From the NCBI GenBank assembly GCA_002205965.3, contig NADL03000590.1:3911001-3975000 (forward strand): 64,000 bases of DNA, given 5' to 3'. Positions 45,701 through 56,865 of the stretch are shown here, in pieces. The stretch comes from Kappaphycus alvarezii (lineage: Eukaryota; Rhodophyta; Florideophyceae; Gigartinales; Solieriaceae). The translations under genes and the position numbers were made by a program. The first letter of the stretch is position 1, and every line of letters starts with the position of its first letter. The notes under the pieces were generated by a model, which saw only the letters and a list, made by a program, of their open reading frames with translations, was not told the DNA's origin and made no database searches.

Positions 45701-48700
45701 CCGCATCAGCAATTATACGCAGGATAAAGTACCAAATCTTAGGCGTGGCTACTGTGCTGATAGTTACAGGGGACCAAATAACCAAGTACAGTCAAATGTA
45801 CGCTTAATTAGGCTCTCGAAGTAAAAAAGAAGCTTCAACTCTTTGTCTCAGCCTCATAGCCCAGTGATAAATTCCTTTCCAAATAATGCAATAGCCAGCC
45901 GGTTCTCTTCACGAAGCGACGACTGTGAAATTACTACTGAAATTGCGGTGGAGAGCGCTTATTTGTAATTTAAATCGCGCGTTGAAGACCGTCATTAGAG
46001 GAAGTAGATTTCGGACTTTTTGTGAGCAGAGCATCTAAATGATATCATTGTTGATGATCAGCGCGATTTGGTTGCTTTCTGGTCAGGAATACTGACACGA
46101 GTAGGGCAGAATTATCGTTTGGCGGATATACTTTCCTTTTCGACGGATGAGGTTGACTGTCAGAACTCCAAGCTAAACAATAAGTTTTTGGAGTTGGGCA
46201 CATTAAAAGCTGATAGGATTTATCCATAAAATAAAATAATTTACTGATACGGCGCATGATAACATGTCCACATTTACTGATGTAAATATACCTACAAAAA
46301 CAATTTTGCTCATGACTCTTGCCCAACATCCGATATAGATTACGGCAGCGTCAGTATATTTATAAATAAAGCTCCTTCAGGACTTCATCAGAACATGAAA
46401 AACGGAAGATTTTTGTAGAAATTGCAAGAAGATGCAGTTCACAATAGTGTCCAACATCTCAATGTAATTTGCAAGTACGTCTGTCAATATTGTTCCTTCG
46501 TGATCTGAAAAAAATATAAACTCGATACTAGCTTATTATTCTGCGGGAAGCGTAAATATCATTTAATGGTCACAGGACCCAAAAAATCTTCGCAAATTAC
46601 TCCTGTGCGTCGTTCATATGCGTTCCGACCATCCAAATTCAGATATTAATCGTGCTGCATCTCCTGCACTGCCGGTATTGGGTGAATTACCAGCACCAAT
46701 TCTCGTTCTGACACGGATACCTTCAGCCTAGAGTTTTTGAATACTTTTTAAGTGATTTCGAGAAGCCATTGGCGGTCTAATTGCTGTCCATAGAACAGTC
46801 CCTTAAATTCTTTGGAAAAGATGCGCATGGACGACGCAATACTCTTCACCCGTGCGTGCCACTGATGATTGCGCAAATACAGGGGGCTGCAAGTATTCAA
46901 TGCGCTCTTTTTATTTCGGATTTTTGCGTGAAAAATGCAGATAGTCAGAGCTTTGCGACATTAAACTAGTTGAGAAAAGTAGCCCATCAGTAATAGTTTT
47001 AGTTATTCTAGTCCGAGCCCCTCGAATCTCGGTGAATTTGTTTCTTGACCCATTTTTCTGTAATTACTTCTAATTACAGTCAAATGTCGCTGAATTTGTC
47101 GCCTCTTTCCATTCAGGATAATTTATCAACGATAAATAGGCATAAAGAAATCTGTATCGTGTCCTATCGGTAGAATCACAATAAAATTTTATCTGCCGGC
47201 GAGCGGTCAGCACGTGCGGTGGTTCCAAGAAATGAAAGCCACCCTGTACTCGTGGTATATTCTTCCTACGCCTAAACCAGGCTGCAATGTGTAAAAATGT
47301 TTTTAAAATGACAAAAAACGGTACCCCTGATTATTTCTATTAAAATGTCTCGAATAAACTTCAAACTCATCAATATCCATACCCAGATAGGAAAATTTTC
47401 TTGTATTATCCATTTTATCCTCTGGTCCTTTCAGAATATTTTAATCTGCTTTTAATTCATCACTAAAAGAAAAACGCACGAAGAGCCAGCCGTTTACCAT
47501 CCATCCTACCCAAAATAAGCAGTTAATAATACAGTCTTAGTTCAATTTCTAACAAGATTTCCACAGCAAGAAAATTTCGTAAACTAGGATTTCAAATTTT
47601 TAGCAGATCATGTGCGTTTATGTCTGCTTCTCTTTATGTGAGTTGTGGCTTCTAATTCGATAGAAGCACCTTATTCATCAGCCGTACTTTCTTTTCACCT
47701 TCCAGTTATCCCAAATTACCTTCTTCATTGCTTCTAACCACGTTTTTCTCGCACATATGGCCTCTACTTTTTATCTAAAGTATGATAGTATAGAGGAAGA
47801 CGTGACAAATTTCTCCTGACAAATGTGTGCTCATCTCTCCGCAAAGCTTCCCATAATCATTCAGCTCTACGAATAATCTCCCGAAGCCACCAGCTCGTAC
47901 GAAAATAAGCACGATTGGGATCAATTGTCTTGACCGCTGCGTGATTTTGTTTCCAGTTAATTGTAATTTCGGAGGCAATAACCGGAATTTTTGCGCTGAT
48001 GTTGCTAATTGAAAATAAAGACCAGGCTTTGAATCTATAGCTGCTGAAGTATTATTCTTGATTCAGTTGAAAGTTTCCCTACCAGAAATTCTCACCGGCT
48101 GATTTGGGAAGAGAGATGTCAAATGTGTACATTATTTACCATCTTGGCCTTATTTTCCGAGAAAATTAACAATCACCTCTTTTCCATGATGTCTTTTTAC
48201 TTTTCATGAAATCATTGCAATAGTTGGCTTAATATATGCCAAAGTTGAATTACTAAAGGACTCATTAAAATAGTTTAAGGAAATATACATAAATTTATCG
48301 GAAATGAAGGACATAGGGACGGCATAGGAATTCTGGTCATGGTACCCTTCTGTGATAGTCTACTTGAACATTGAAAGTTTATTACGTGAAATTTTGGCTT
48401 CGACTCGTTATTAGAGGTTACTTTACCTTCTCTGACCAAACGGTAGCAATTTTAGCTTACAAGCTGTTGTTCTTTTACTAAAATGTCCGAAGCATGATTT
48501 TTGAGTTAGAATTTCACTGCATTCACAGCATTCGATGGATATGAATTCATATATACCACAAGTAATCAGCTTGTCAATTCCATATAAAAACTTTATCTAG
48601 ATGTCAAATATTTATTAGAGAGATTTTGATGCAGAAGAAACTCTAAAATAGCTACATTTCTTCCTAAGAAGCAACAAAACTAAATGCAAGATAAATTTTG

Positions 48701-49340
48701 CCATAGATGCTATCTTAATTTTTATTGAATCACTGAGAAAGTTAAATTGTAAACTGAGTCCGTATAGTCGCCCCATTAATACGCACGTGTGATTATCAAT
48801 GTGTATTTCTCGCCAAGATTAGATATGAAAATAGTGGATACGGCCTACTTTTTACGCCGTAACCTGAAAATTCCATTCAAATTGTCTCTAAAACATGGTC
48901 TCACCAACGTAAAATTTAAAAAATTCCTTGAACAGCACTTCTCACCCGTTCTGCAAAGCTCACGCATCTAAAGACTGATAGGACCATGAAAAAAGAAATT
49001 TTTATTTTAAACTGTTCTTGACATACTCCTAATCATAGTTAATTTCATGTAAACGCTCAAATAGCCCCTCATAACGAGGCTTGGATCCTATCAATATTAT
49101 TTTATTTTTTACTTTCAGTTGATACCAACCGCTCTTATTTTTTTAGTTCACAATCTATTCTCCTCTATTTCTAACCTTCCTGAAATCGTCCCTGAATAAC
49201 CCTTTTCGGGGCCATAGAAAATTTTTGTGATGATAAAAACTAGGTCTAACATTTTTAGCCTACTTAAACGCGTGCAAAAATAGAAATGTATAAATTTGTT
49301 ATGGGCAACCGATACAAAATCCCAATGCGACCAGTAATTC

Positions 49341-49498
49341 TTAGTATTGACCGTTCAAGTCAATTCTTAGTCGCCGTCATACACTTTCAAAGACAACACA
49401 CGCATTACCAGTTATTTAAATACATCCAACGCGAACAGCAATTATTAGTAGTGACAGTTCAAGTCAATTCTTGGTTGCCATCATACACTTGGAATGAC
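49341..49498. repeat. Direct duplication of a ~55-bp unit, 103 bp apart
   Basis: 49341-49395 and 49444-49498 share TTCAAGTCAATTCTT and CATCATACACTT-type stretches with a handful of differences. Confidence 0.8.
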
Positions 49499-51675
49499 AG
49501 CGTCCTTTCTCCATTACTGATACAGTTAAACAGAATATTCATTATGATCCTGTGCATCCACCTTGCTCTTCAATGAACACTCAGAGCTAGCCAGTTATTG
49601 TCAGCTCTCGCGATCAACAAATCATTGAAAACCTTCGACCAATGCATACACCATCGGAGCTTACAATTAGATCTATACCATTTTGGGACGATATTAGCCA
49701 AAAGAGATCTCCTATAAGACACCTTCTCCCTTACCTGCTGAGCGAAGGCGCACCAGCAACTTCTTCCAGGTATGTTCAAGCTCATCGGAGAATATTATTC
49801 AGCCATCATCACTCACAGAGGATGCTCAACGATAGGATTAAGGTCACTGATCCATCATTTTCTCATGCACTCAATCTGTTCAACGCATGTGGTGCCTTAA
49901 ATGAGTTCAAGTTCGCAAAATGCCTATTTAGGTATCCAAATTCAAACTGAATTTGACCAGTGAATATTTAAGTTATTCGTATACTAGCAATTAATAAATC
50001 AGCAATGTTTTTGCCTTTCTCAAATCCACAGATCTTTGCTTTGATTGAATTCTAATACACCAACACTCAATTTTATTGGAATAACTATGTCAGAGAAGTA
50101 ATAGTACGCTAGTAGAACTTGTATAAGATTTTTCCATAGAGTTAATACATATCTTGCTAACCCAGAGCTGCTCAGAGGCCGTAAACTATAGATAAGAAAG
50201 CGATTCATGAACCTTATCCTGCACCTGGTAATCTTTTGATGTCTAATCTGTTTAAAGTCAAAAGATAACTACTTCAGTGCTTATTGCAGACCCCACTTCA
50301 TTACGGAATTTTTCTTACTGTTTGTGGGTGAAGCTCTGCTTGACCCTTGGCCAAAAGGATTGTCAATTTTATTCTATCTTAAGTACACTCTAAAAATCCT
50401 GATGCGACTACTACGGTGAAATTAGCTCTTCCATCCAAGACTCAGTTGGCACTCGTTCCTCGAGTCGCAACACACACTAAATAGAGATACATGTTCAGGC
50501 TGGTGTGTTATTCACTGTAGATAGTTTGTGCAAATGCAAATAAATCAGTGATGAGAAATTACTTTATGAAAAAGCAATCAGTTGCCAAATCATATTCCCT
50601 TGTTCAAATGATCTACGTCAGAGTTCCAGTACACAATTTTCCATCACATTTTCCAAAGTTTGTTTCGTTTGATCTGGGAAACGAAATCTTCATTTTTGGA
50701 GCAACACATACGTAAAGTCTCCTTGGAAGAAAACAACTTTCTGTCAGGGATAGTAGTTTATAGCACTATATTGACCGCTTTTACGCACAGTTCAAGGCAG
50801 TTGAATGCTTAACTGTATTTATTCTTGAAATTTAACAGAGACGATGCAATGGGTCAAATCGGACAGAAAAAAATTTGTCAAAGTTTCCGAACACACCGTA
50901 TTTACCTTGGGGGATATCTTTTCTTCGTTGATACGACTATTGAGAGATGAAGGCGATGCGAAATGATTCGGCTTTGACAGGAATTTCGGGGGTTCCAGTA
51001 GTTTTAGAAAGATATTTAACGCATTCAGTATCGAGAATGTCGTAAAGGTTACTAACGCTCTTACTTATCCAACTACCCACTCTTACTAAGCGTGCAATTG
51101 GATATATTGATGGTACTTTAACGCAGTAGAGCTTTTACACTGCAGTAGTTCATGAACGAATCTGGTTCAGCGGCGGGGGAAAGTAATACAACGTAAATTG
51201 CCGGAAAACGGTTCTTTTGGTCAGAAAAGAGTTCAGATTATTTTTTTAGGCTTAACAGAAATGTTTACTTAAACTTTTAGTTATTGATAATATCGTGTAA
51301 GGGTATTTGAGGTGCTTTATCAACAGACTAAGGAAGTGAAACATACAGGCCCAGGTAAGGAAAAGCATATACAGTAGTCACTTGAAACAAGCAACACCGG
51401 ATATTATAAATCACAAGGTAGAAGCAAAAAAAAGATTTATACAGATTCGAGATACGACAAATTTTATTTAGAATTAAATTTTAGATGATTGTCCGATACA
51501 AGCAACAATGATGGAACTGCTGTAATCATCTTTGGCGTCGATAATTGGCTGAAAAAGAGCATTGAGGCACGTATCAGATCAGAATGAAACACCCTAGCTG
51601 TCTCAATCACTGGAAGAAGTAAACACACTTTTAGTAGGATCCAGAAAAATATCAAACACCCCCGCAAAAGCCACA

Positions 51676-53045
51676 ATGCGAAATAGCCTGACCATCGCGC
51701 GGAAAAGGGCTTTTATTTTCGAATATGATCGAGAAAGTATGCTGCAGAAACGCATGCGCTTGATATTCTTTCAAGCTCGTGCAAGTCCAAGATTCGTCCC
51801 ACTTTTCTCTATCATAGGTCCGTCATTTCAAGCATTCTCAAGAAGTAAGGCAAACTGAGTCAAAATGTACTGCAAGGAAAAGTGAAAGTTTCAAAGAAGG
51901 AATCGAGCAGGAAAGCATCCAGCTCTAGAGGCTGCTCTTTTCGAGTAGATCAGTGCAAAGGCTTCATTACGAAAGTGCATCACTGCAGATATAATTCGTT
52001 AAAAAGAGAGAAAACTGCATTCAAAAGCTAATCTTTATCGACCCGAAGGAAGCAAGATAGCTCTCAGCTTTTCAGAAGGGTGGATGAGCAACTTCAAAAA
52101 ACGTTGGGGATTGAAGTCGTTTTTCTCGCACAGAGGGCGGCGATACTGATGAAACGTTGCTGTAAACTCAGCTCCCAGCCTACAAGGAAAATGTAAAGCA
52201 GTTCGGTCCTAAGTATTTTATCAACGCTGATGATACCACCTAATTCTATTATATGCCCCCTGGTCTTACTATTGCTACTCACAGGCTGCCTGGTCGGGAA
52301 AAAGAGAAAACAGGATAAACATTATTCCTTGTTGTAATATGGATGGTCCTGATAGATTTCCTTCGATTTTTATTGGAACAACATGGAAGCCCAGAACTTT
52401 CAAGCGGAAGAAAGGGAAGGAGCTAGATTTTTATTAAGACGCAAATAGGAATGGATGGATGACAACTGTTCTCTTTCTAAGCTGGCTCTAACAGTTCCAA
52501 TCCTACATTGCCCGCTCTCCGAGGCGAAAATTTCTTCTGCTTATCGACAACTGTCCCACTCATGACATCTTTGAGCAGCTTAAAAACATGCGTAATGTTA
52601 AGGTGTAACTTCTACCCCAAACTGTACCTCTCGTATTCAGGCTTTGGACTCAGGAATAATTTGTGCTTTCAAATTACGTTATAACAAGCGCAAAACGTAG
52701 CATGCTTTTGACAGTACTGATACAGCTCTAAAAGACATTTGCAAAGTGGATATTCTGACGACAATGCAATGGATCCAGGCTGCATGGAATGAGATCCCAA
52801 CTGAAGCAATTGCAAATTTCTAGAAGCATTTTGGTCTCGGAAAAGATGAAGCACTATTGGCCTTAGATGCAAATGATGTTGAACTTACACGGGAGGTGCA
52901 GGAGCAGATTGTAGCGCCTGTTCCTCAAGCTTGTAGGGTTATTATCGGGAAGCTTATGAATCCTGTTGAAGAAAAAAAGAGCATACAGGATCTGAATGAT
53001 GATGTCTTAGTAAGGACGATAATTGGGAATACAAGTGCTGATTAA
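51676..53045 (+). pseudogene. pogo/Tc5-type (Tigger, CENP-B-like) DDD transposase, inactivated
   Basis: An ATG at 51676 starts an N-terminal helix-turn-helix that reads SLTIARKRAFIFEYDRE (CENP-B-type DNA-binding domain). The core follows in shifting frames. INADDT is near 52222-52237, with the first Asp, and a Tyr-Tyr-Met-Pro-Pro stretch follows. RKQDKHY-type and PSIFIGTTWKPRTF blocks lie near 52300-52400, and WMTTVLFLSWL near 52455-52490. The second Asp is in LLIDNCPTHD (52540-52566) and the third in ALDSGIICAF (52641-52670). The C-terminus is ILTTMQWIQAAWNEIPTEAI, then an intact 62-codon end to 53045. About 456 codons, normal length. Stops near 52240 and 52612 and several shifts make it dead. 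AAGCAACA occurs inverted near 51389 and 53362 and may belong to terminal repeats. Confidence 0.85.
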
Positions 53046-53913
53046 AGCACTGAAGCAGTAGCGGATCAGATCAGGATGCAATGCTTTGCAAAGTTTCGGA
53101 GAAATTAGAGCACTTAGCCTGGGCAAAAAAGATCGTGGAAGTGTAGGGAAAGGCTTCGAGCGCATTCGTCAGGGCTGTTCGACGGACGCATATTTGCATT
53201 CGTAGCCAGCAGTTTATGGGGTCTTCAGACGATAGTTGACGCATTTTCAATTAGATTTAGGAGTAACATGTAATGATTGGTCGTTATTGGTCAATTATGA
53301 TAAAATTTTTTATATAAAACTACACGATAGTAGTAACTGCAACACAGCACGGAGGATGTTGCTTATAAAAAGGGGTTACCGTAATTTTTAGATCCAAATT
53401 ACCCAATGTGATCCGAGTTTTGAACGGGTAAAATAAAGTCTGTATTATTAATAACTCAATTCGACGCTGCCACTATGAACGAATAGGATCCAGCGTTATT
53501 GTTTCGTTTTTGTTTGGAATCGTAAGATCAGTTGATGCGTGGGTCTCCCCTTTTTTCCATTTTGTCTTCTCTCCCGTTCTCTCTCTATCACTACTGTACT
53601 TTCCTACCGTACGTTGTATGTGTGCTTGTACAGTGGCCGTCACAGGCTCAACCATTACAGCCCACCTTCCAGCAAATGTGTTTACAGTGCCCAGGATATC
53701 TTTCCTTTGTCACCGCCCACTACAGTACTTGACCTCCAACCTCTTGATGTGCTTCGACAGTTACACCCTCACCTCTGCCCCAAAATCTTGGCTTCAGTCG
53801 TGCGACACGTCCAATCAACCTCGAAACCCGACACGCCCCCTCTTCGACGAAACCCCGGGGTTCGTCTAGAAGCACAGGCCTATCAGTCAGGGTCAGATTG
53901 GGTAAAAGGTCGC

Positions 53914-53920
53914 TATAAAG
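53914..53920 (+). promoter_or_regulatory. TATA box ahead of the H3-tail-like frame, left arm
   Basis: TATAAAG, 33 bases before the ATG at 53953, in a GC-richer context. The same box is at 56315-56321 in the right arm. Confidence 0.4.
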
Positions 53921-53952
53921 GGTTCCGTATCTCTAGCCGCTGGCGCTCCGGA

Positions 53953-54069
53953 ATGGCTCGTACTACACAGACCGCTAGGAGGATTTTGAGCGGTAAAGTC
54001 CCCCGTAAGAAGCTAGCGCGGGAGATCGCTCGCTTTAGGACCCGAACAATGGTGAAGGCCGATAACTGA
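53953..54069 (+). CDS. Short frame with a histone H3 tail-like N-terminus, left arm
   Basis: A 38-codon frame reads MARTTQTARRILSGKVPRKK, then LAREIARFRTRTMVKADN and stop. The start aligns residue by residue with the tail of histone H3 ([28 protein letters not shown]). R2, T3, Q5, T6, A7, R8, G13, K14, P16, R17, K18, L20 and A21 are kept, but K4 is Thr, K9 is Arg, S10 is Ile and K27 is Phe. The histone-fold core does not follow. The frame can also be entered upstream from 53539, in which case the tail would be the C-terminal third of a 176-codon frame. It may be a truncated H3 pseudogene, a gene for a tail-like peptide, or chance in an Arg-rich frame; the length of the match makes chance unlikely. 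Confidence 0.55.
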   Translation: MARTTQTARRILSGKVPRKKLAREIARFRTRTMVKADN

Positions 54070-54078
54070 ACGATTATC

Positions 54079-54333
54079 ATGGGTTCAACCGAAGCGTACA
54101 AACTCGACGCACTCAATTCCGATGATAATTCCGTACCTTTCTTCAGGAAAGGAGCATTCTACTTCTTTGGGAGAAACAACTTCTATCTTATTGTAAGAGC
54201 GCGCGCAGCTGACCAGTTCTTCGTGCCTGTCAGTTCTAAACGGCGAAATCTTCGTCTTAAAGCCCACGCAAACGTCCTGCTCGAGCTTTCAGGAAACAAC
54301 TTGTCGCATTCATCGAAGACGGAGCCTGTATAG
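54079..54333 (+). CDS. Hypothetical 84-residue protein, left arm
   Basis: It starts nine bases after the stop of the H3-tail-like frame and reads MGSTEAYKLDALNSDDNSVP, then FYFFGRNNFYLIVRARAADQ and a basic SSKRRNLRLKAHANVLLEL. No family is recognised. The identical frame occurs in the right arm. From about 54270 a second frame (QLVAFIEDGACIDLS, ending near 54470) continues in a coding-like manner. This suggests one longer protein broken by a frame change. Confidence 0.35.
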   Translation: MGSTEAYKLDALNSDDNSVPFFRKGAFYFFGRNNFYLIVRARAADQFFVPVSSKRRNLRLKAHANVLLELSGNNLSHSSKTEPV

Positions 54334-54403
54334 ACTTAAGTATTTCTCATTGTCAACAGCTTGGACTTATCGAGAGCAATTCTGATGTCGAAGACTATAT
54401 TGT

Positions 54404-55351
54404 GTGTCCAGAATCTCTGCTTTGGAACACCACACGTATTGGCTTTTCGATTGCAAAGATGATGAAATAGAAGGATATTACTACGCTGTTGGTGAACCTG
54501 ACATTAACAAGGTGATGATAGATCTCTATGTGCTGACATTCCGAGGCGTTCCGGCCGATCAGTCCGTCCGAGTAATCTTTGACCATCCGACCCTCGTTGC
54601 CAAGATCCTCTCTATTGACTCCTGGTGTGCCAAGATACGAGGCAAAAAGCTTAATGTGAAGTACGCCATGGCCCTTTTCGATCTCCGCTCGCCGCTTCTT
54701 TCCGTCTGAGAGGTCTTCCCGAGAACATAAGGGACTTTTCCGATGAATGCATGCAGACGTTGGTCGCCCATTCGTTGGGAGTTCTAGTAGAAGAAGATCG
54801 AGCGAGATCCTTCTGTGAGGCTGAGAAGAAGCGATCCGAGGCTCCTTTCGTGACGCATGGGTACTTGCAGATGTTCAGGAGCTTCATCGATGTTGAGAAA
54901 GCGGTCCGTGGCTTCCATAATGGGTTTGGATTCCGGTGACCGGTCACTGCAGCTGAAGGGTCCTCCTCTGGTGATACTCACCGTCTTCTCCATCTTGAAG
55001 AGCTTAACTACGTTTTGGTTGAGCACTCTTACGTATAACGCACTCTCTCAGGGGGTTCATACCTTACGTATAATCGGAGCACACGAGCTGCTTCACTCGG
55101 TTTGTGTCGACAGACGTTAACATCCTATGGAGATATTGGACTGTGATGACTGGTACCCAATGAGACTGACAGAGGAGTCTTTATCTATCTGCAGTGGAAG
55201 TAGCAGTCCACGTGATTTTCTCTGATTCGACGACGTCTTCAAGATGTATCTCCATGGTCACTCCGAGGAAGAAACGAGGGCAAAGAAAGCAAGGAAGAGA
55301 GCGAAGGAAAGGGAACGAAAGAGACTGAAAAGGTCTTTGGACTCAGTTTGA
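54404..55351 (+). pseudogene. Coding-like, frame-broken region running from the left arm through the spacer
   Basis: Successive frames have coding character but no known family. 54404-54709 contains MIDLYVLTFRGVPADQSVRV, then LVAKILSIDSWCAKIRGKKL. 54710-54939 reads LPENIRDFSDECMQTLVAHS and FVTHGYLQMFRSFIDVEKAV. 54920-55120 has LVILTVFSILKSLTTFWLST. 55235-55350 is a basic end, EEETRAKKARKRAKERERKR. The arm boundary at 54623 falls inside this sequence without disturbing it, so the plus copy is the longer one and the inverted copy stops at 55613. An ORF1 or gag-like role in a mobile element is possible, not shown. Confidence 0.35.
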
Positions 55352-55901
55352 GATGTGCGTTGCTACCTAATGATTCTTCCAATACGCTTTTGATGATGAA
55401 TTTTCAATTTAACAGATATTTTCAGAAGTAGTTGAGGGGATAGGTGATACCTCAACCCCAATATTTCTTGCGCTTGAAGTATTTCACCAAGCGTCTATCG
55501 TGGATCGCGCTGCAGGTAATGCTTCCTTTCTCAGACTTCAGGACATATCGCGGATGGAGTTCTCTAATGATCTCGCAGGGCCTAAGAACAGGGTGGCAGA
55601 CAAGAAACACAAGGAGTCAATAGAGAGGATCTTGGCAACGAGGGTCGGATGGTCAAAGATTACTCGGACGGACTGATCGGCCGGAACGCCTCGAATGTCA
55701 GCACATAGAGATCTATCATCACCTTGTTAATGTCAGGTTCACCAACAGCGTAGTAATATCCTTCTATTTCATCATCTTTGCAATCGAAAAGCCAAATACG
55801 TGTGGTGTTCCAAAGCAGAGATTCTGGACACACAATATAGTCTTCGACATCAGAATTGCTCTCGATAAGTCCAAGCTGTTGACAATGAGAAATACTTAAG
55901 T

Positions 55902-56156
55902 CTATACAGGCTCCGTCTTCGATGAATGCGACAAGTTGTTTCCTGAAAGCTCGAGCAGGACGTTTGCGTGGGCTTTAAGACGAAGATTTCGCCGTTTAGA
56001 ACTGACAGGCACGAAGAACTGGTCAGCTGCGCGCGCTCTTACAATAAGATAGAAGTTGTTTCTCCCAAAGAAGTAGAATGCTCCTTTCCTGAAGAAAGGT
56101 ACGGAATTATCATCGGAATTGAGTGCGTCGAGTTTGTACGCTTCGGTTGAACCCAT
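55902..56156 (-). CDS. Hypothetical 84-residue protein, right arm (identical to 54079-54333)
   Basis: Same protein as in the left arm with no amino acid difference, on the opposite strand. See the left-arm entry for its features. Confidence 0.35.
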   Translation of the reverse strand: MGSTEAYKLDALNSDDNSVPFFRKGAFYFFGRNNFYLIVRARAADQFFVPVSSKRRNLRLKAHANVLLELSGNNLSHSSKTEPV

Positions 56157-56165
56157 GATAATCGT

Positions 56166-56282
56166 TCAGTTATCGGCCTTCACCATTGTTCGGGTCCTAA
56201 AGCGAGCGATCTCCCGCGCTAGCTTCTTACGGGGGACTTTACCGCTCAAAATCCTCCTAGCGGTCTGTGTAGTACGAGCCAT
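56166..56282 (-). CDS. Short frame with a histone H3 tail-like N-terminus, right arm
   Basis: Mirror copy of 53953-54069 with the same 38 residues, and with its TATA box at 56315-56321 (CTTTATA on the plus strand). Perfect conservation here contrasts with the substitutions and indels farther out in the same arm. The longer frame containing it runs 56166-56714. Confidence 0.55.
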   Translation of the reverse strand: MARTTQTARRILSGKVPRKKLAREIARFRTRTMVKADN

Positions 56283-56865
56283 TCCGGAGCGCCAGCGGCT
56301 AGAGATACGGAACCCTTTATAGCGACCTTTTACCCAATCTGACCCTGACTGATAGGCCTGTGCTTCTAGACGAACCCCGGGGTTTCGTCGAAGAGGGGGG
56401 CGTGTCGGGTGTCGAGGTTGATTGGACGTGTCGACGACTGAAAGCCAAGATTTTGGGGCAGAGGTGAGGGTGTAACTGTCGAAGCACATCAAGAGGTTGG
56501 AGGTCAAGAACTGTAGTGGACGGTGACAAAGGAAAGATATCCTGGGCACTGTAAGCACATTTGCTGGAAGGTGGGCTGTAATGGTTGAGCCTGCAACGGC
56601 CACACGGTACAAGCACATATACGGTACAACGTACGGCAGGAAAGTACAGTAGTGATAGAGCAGAGAACGGGGAGAGAAGACAAACCGGAAAAACGAGAGA
56701 GACCTACGCATCAACTGGTCTTGCGACTCTTAAACTAAAACAAGAACAACATCATACTGTGTACAGTGTAAGATACTGTAATGTCGGTGATTTAATTGTG
56801 GATTACGTGACTTGATGAATTTCTCGAAAAAATTTCGCAGGGTCTCCTACAGAAGGAGACAAAGG

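Larger units (their letters stand above)
36291..51371. other. ~15-kb AT-rich region without a supportable gene
   Basis: From about 36.9 kb the base composition is visibly AT-rich and open frames are few. Except for one purine-rich block, none exceeds about 100 codons. I saw no transposase, reverse transcriptase or housekeeping motif on either strand. Exceptions listed separately are a purine tract with a possible spliced frame at 42.1-42.8 kb, and a short duplication at 49.3-49.5 kb. It ends in a pogo transposase. Confidence 0.6.
53490..56755. repeat. Large inverted repeat: two ~1.13-kb arms with a 989-bp spacer
   Basis: The left arm (about 53490-54623) and right arm (about 55613-56755) are reverse complements. 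The inner ~750 bases (from the H3-like frame inward) appear identical wherever compared, including two identical 84-codon frames. The outer ~400 bases show scattered substitutions and small indels (for example one extra base in a C run and several changes near the outer ends). Homology stops abruptly at 54623 and 55613. The arms face each other, with coding strands converging on the spacer. Confidence 0.9.

Noticed and set aside
53539-53952. Reading the H3-tail-like segment as the C-terminus of a 176-codon protein
   Set aside because: The upstream part differs between the two arms (different frames and indels) while the tail and its TATA box are unchanged, so the ATG at 53953 is the better start. 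I keep the longer reading only as an alternative.
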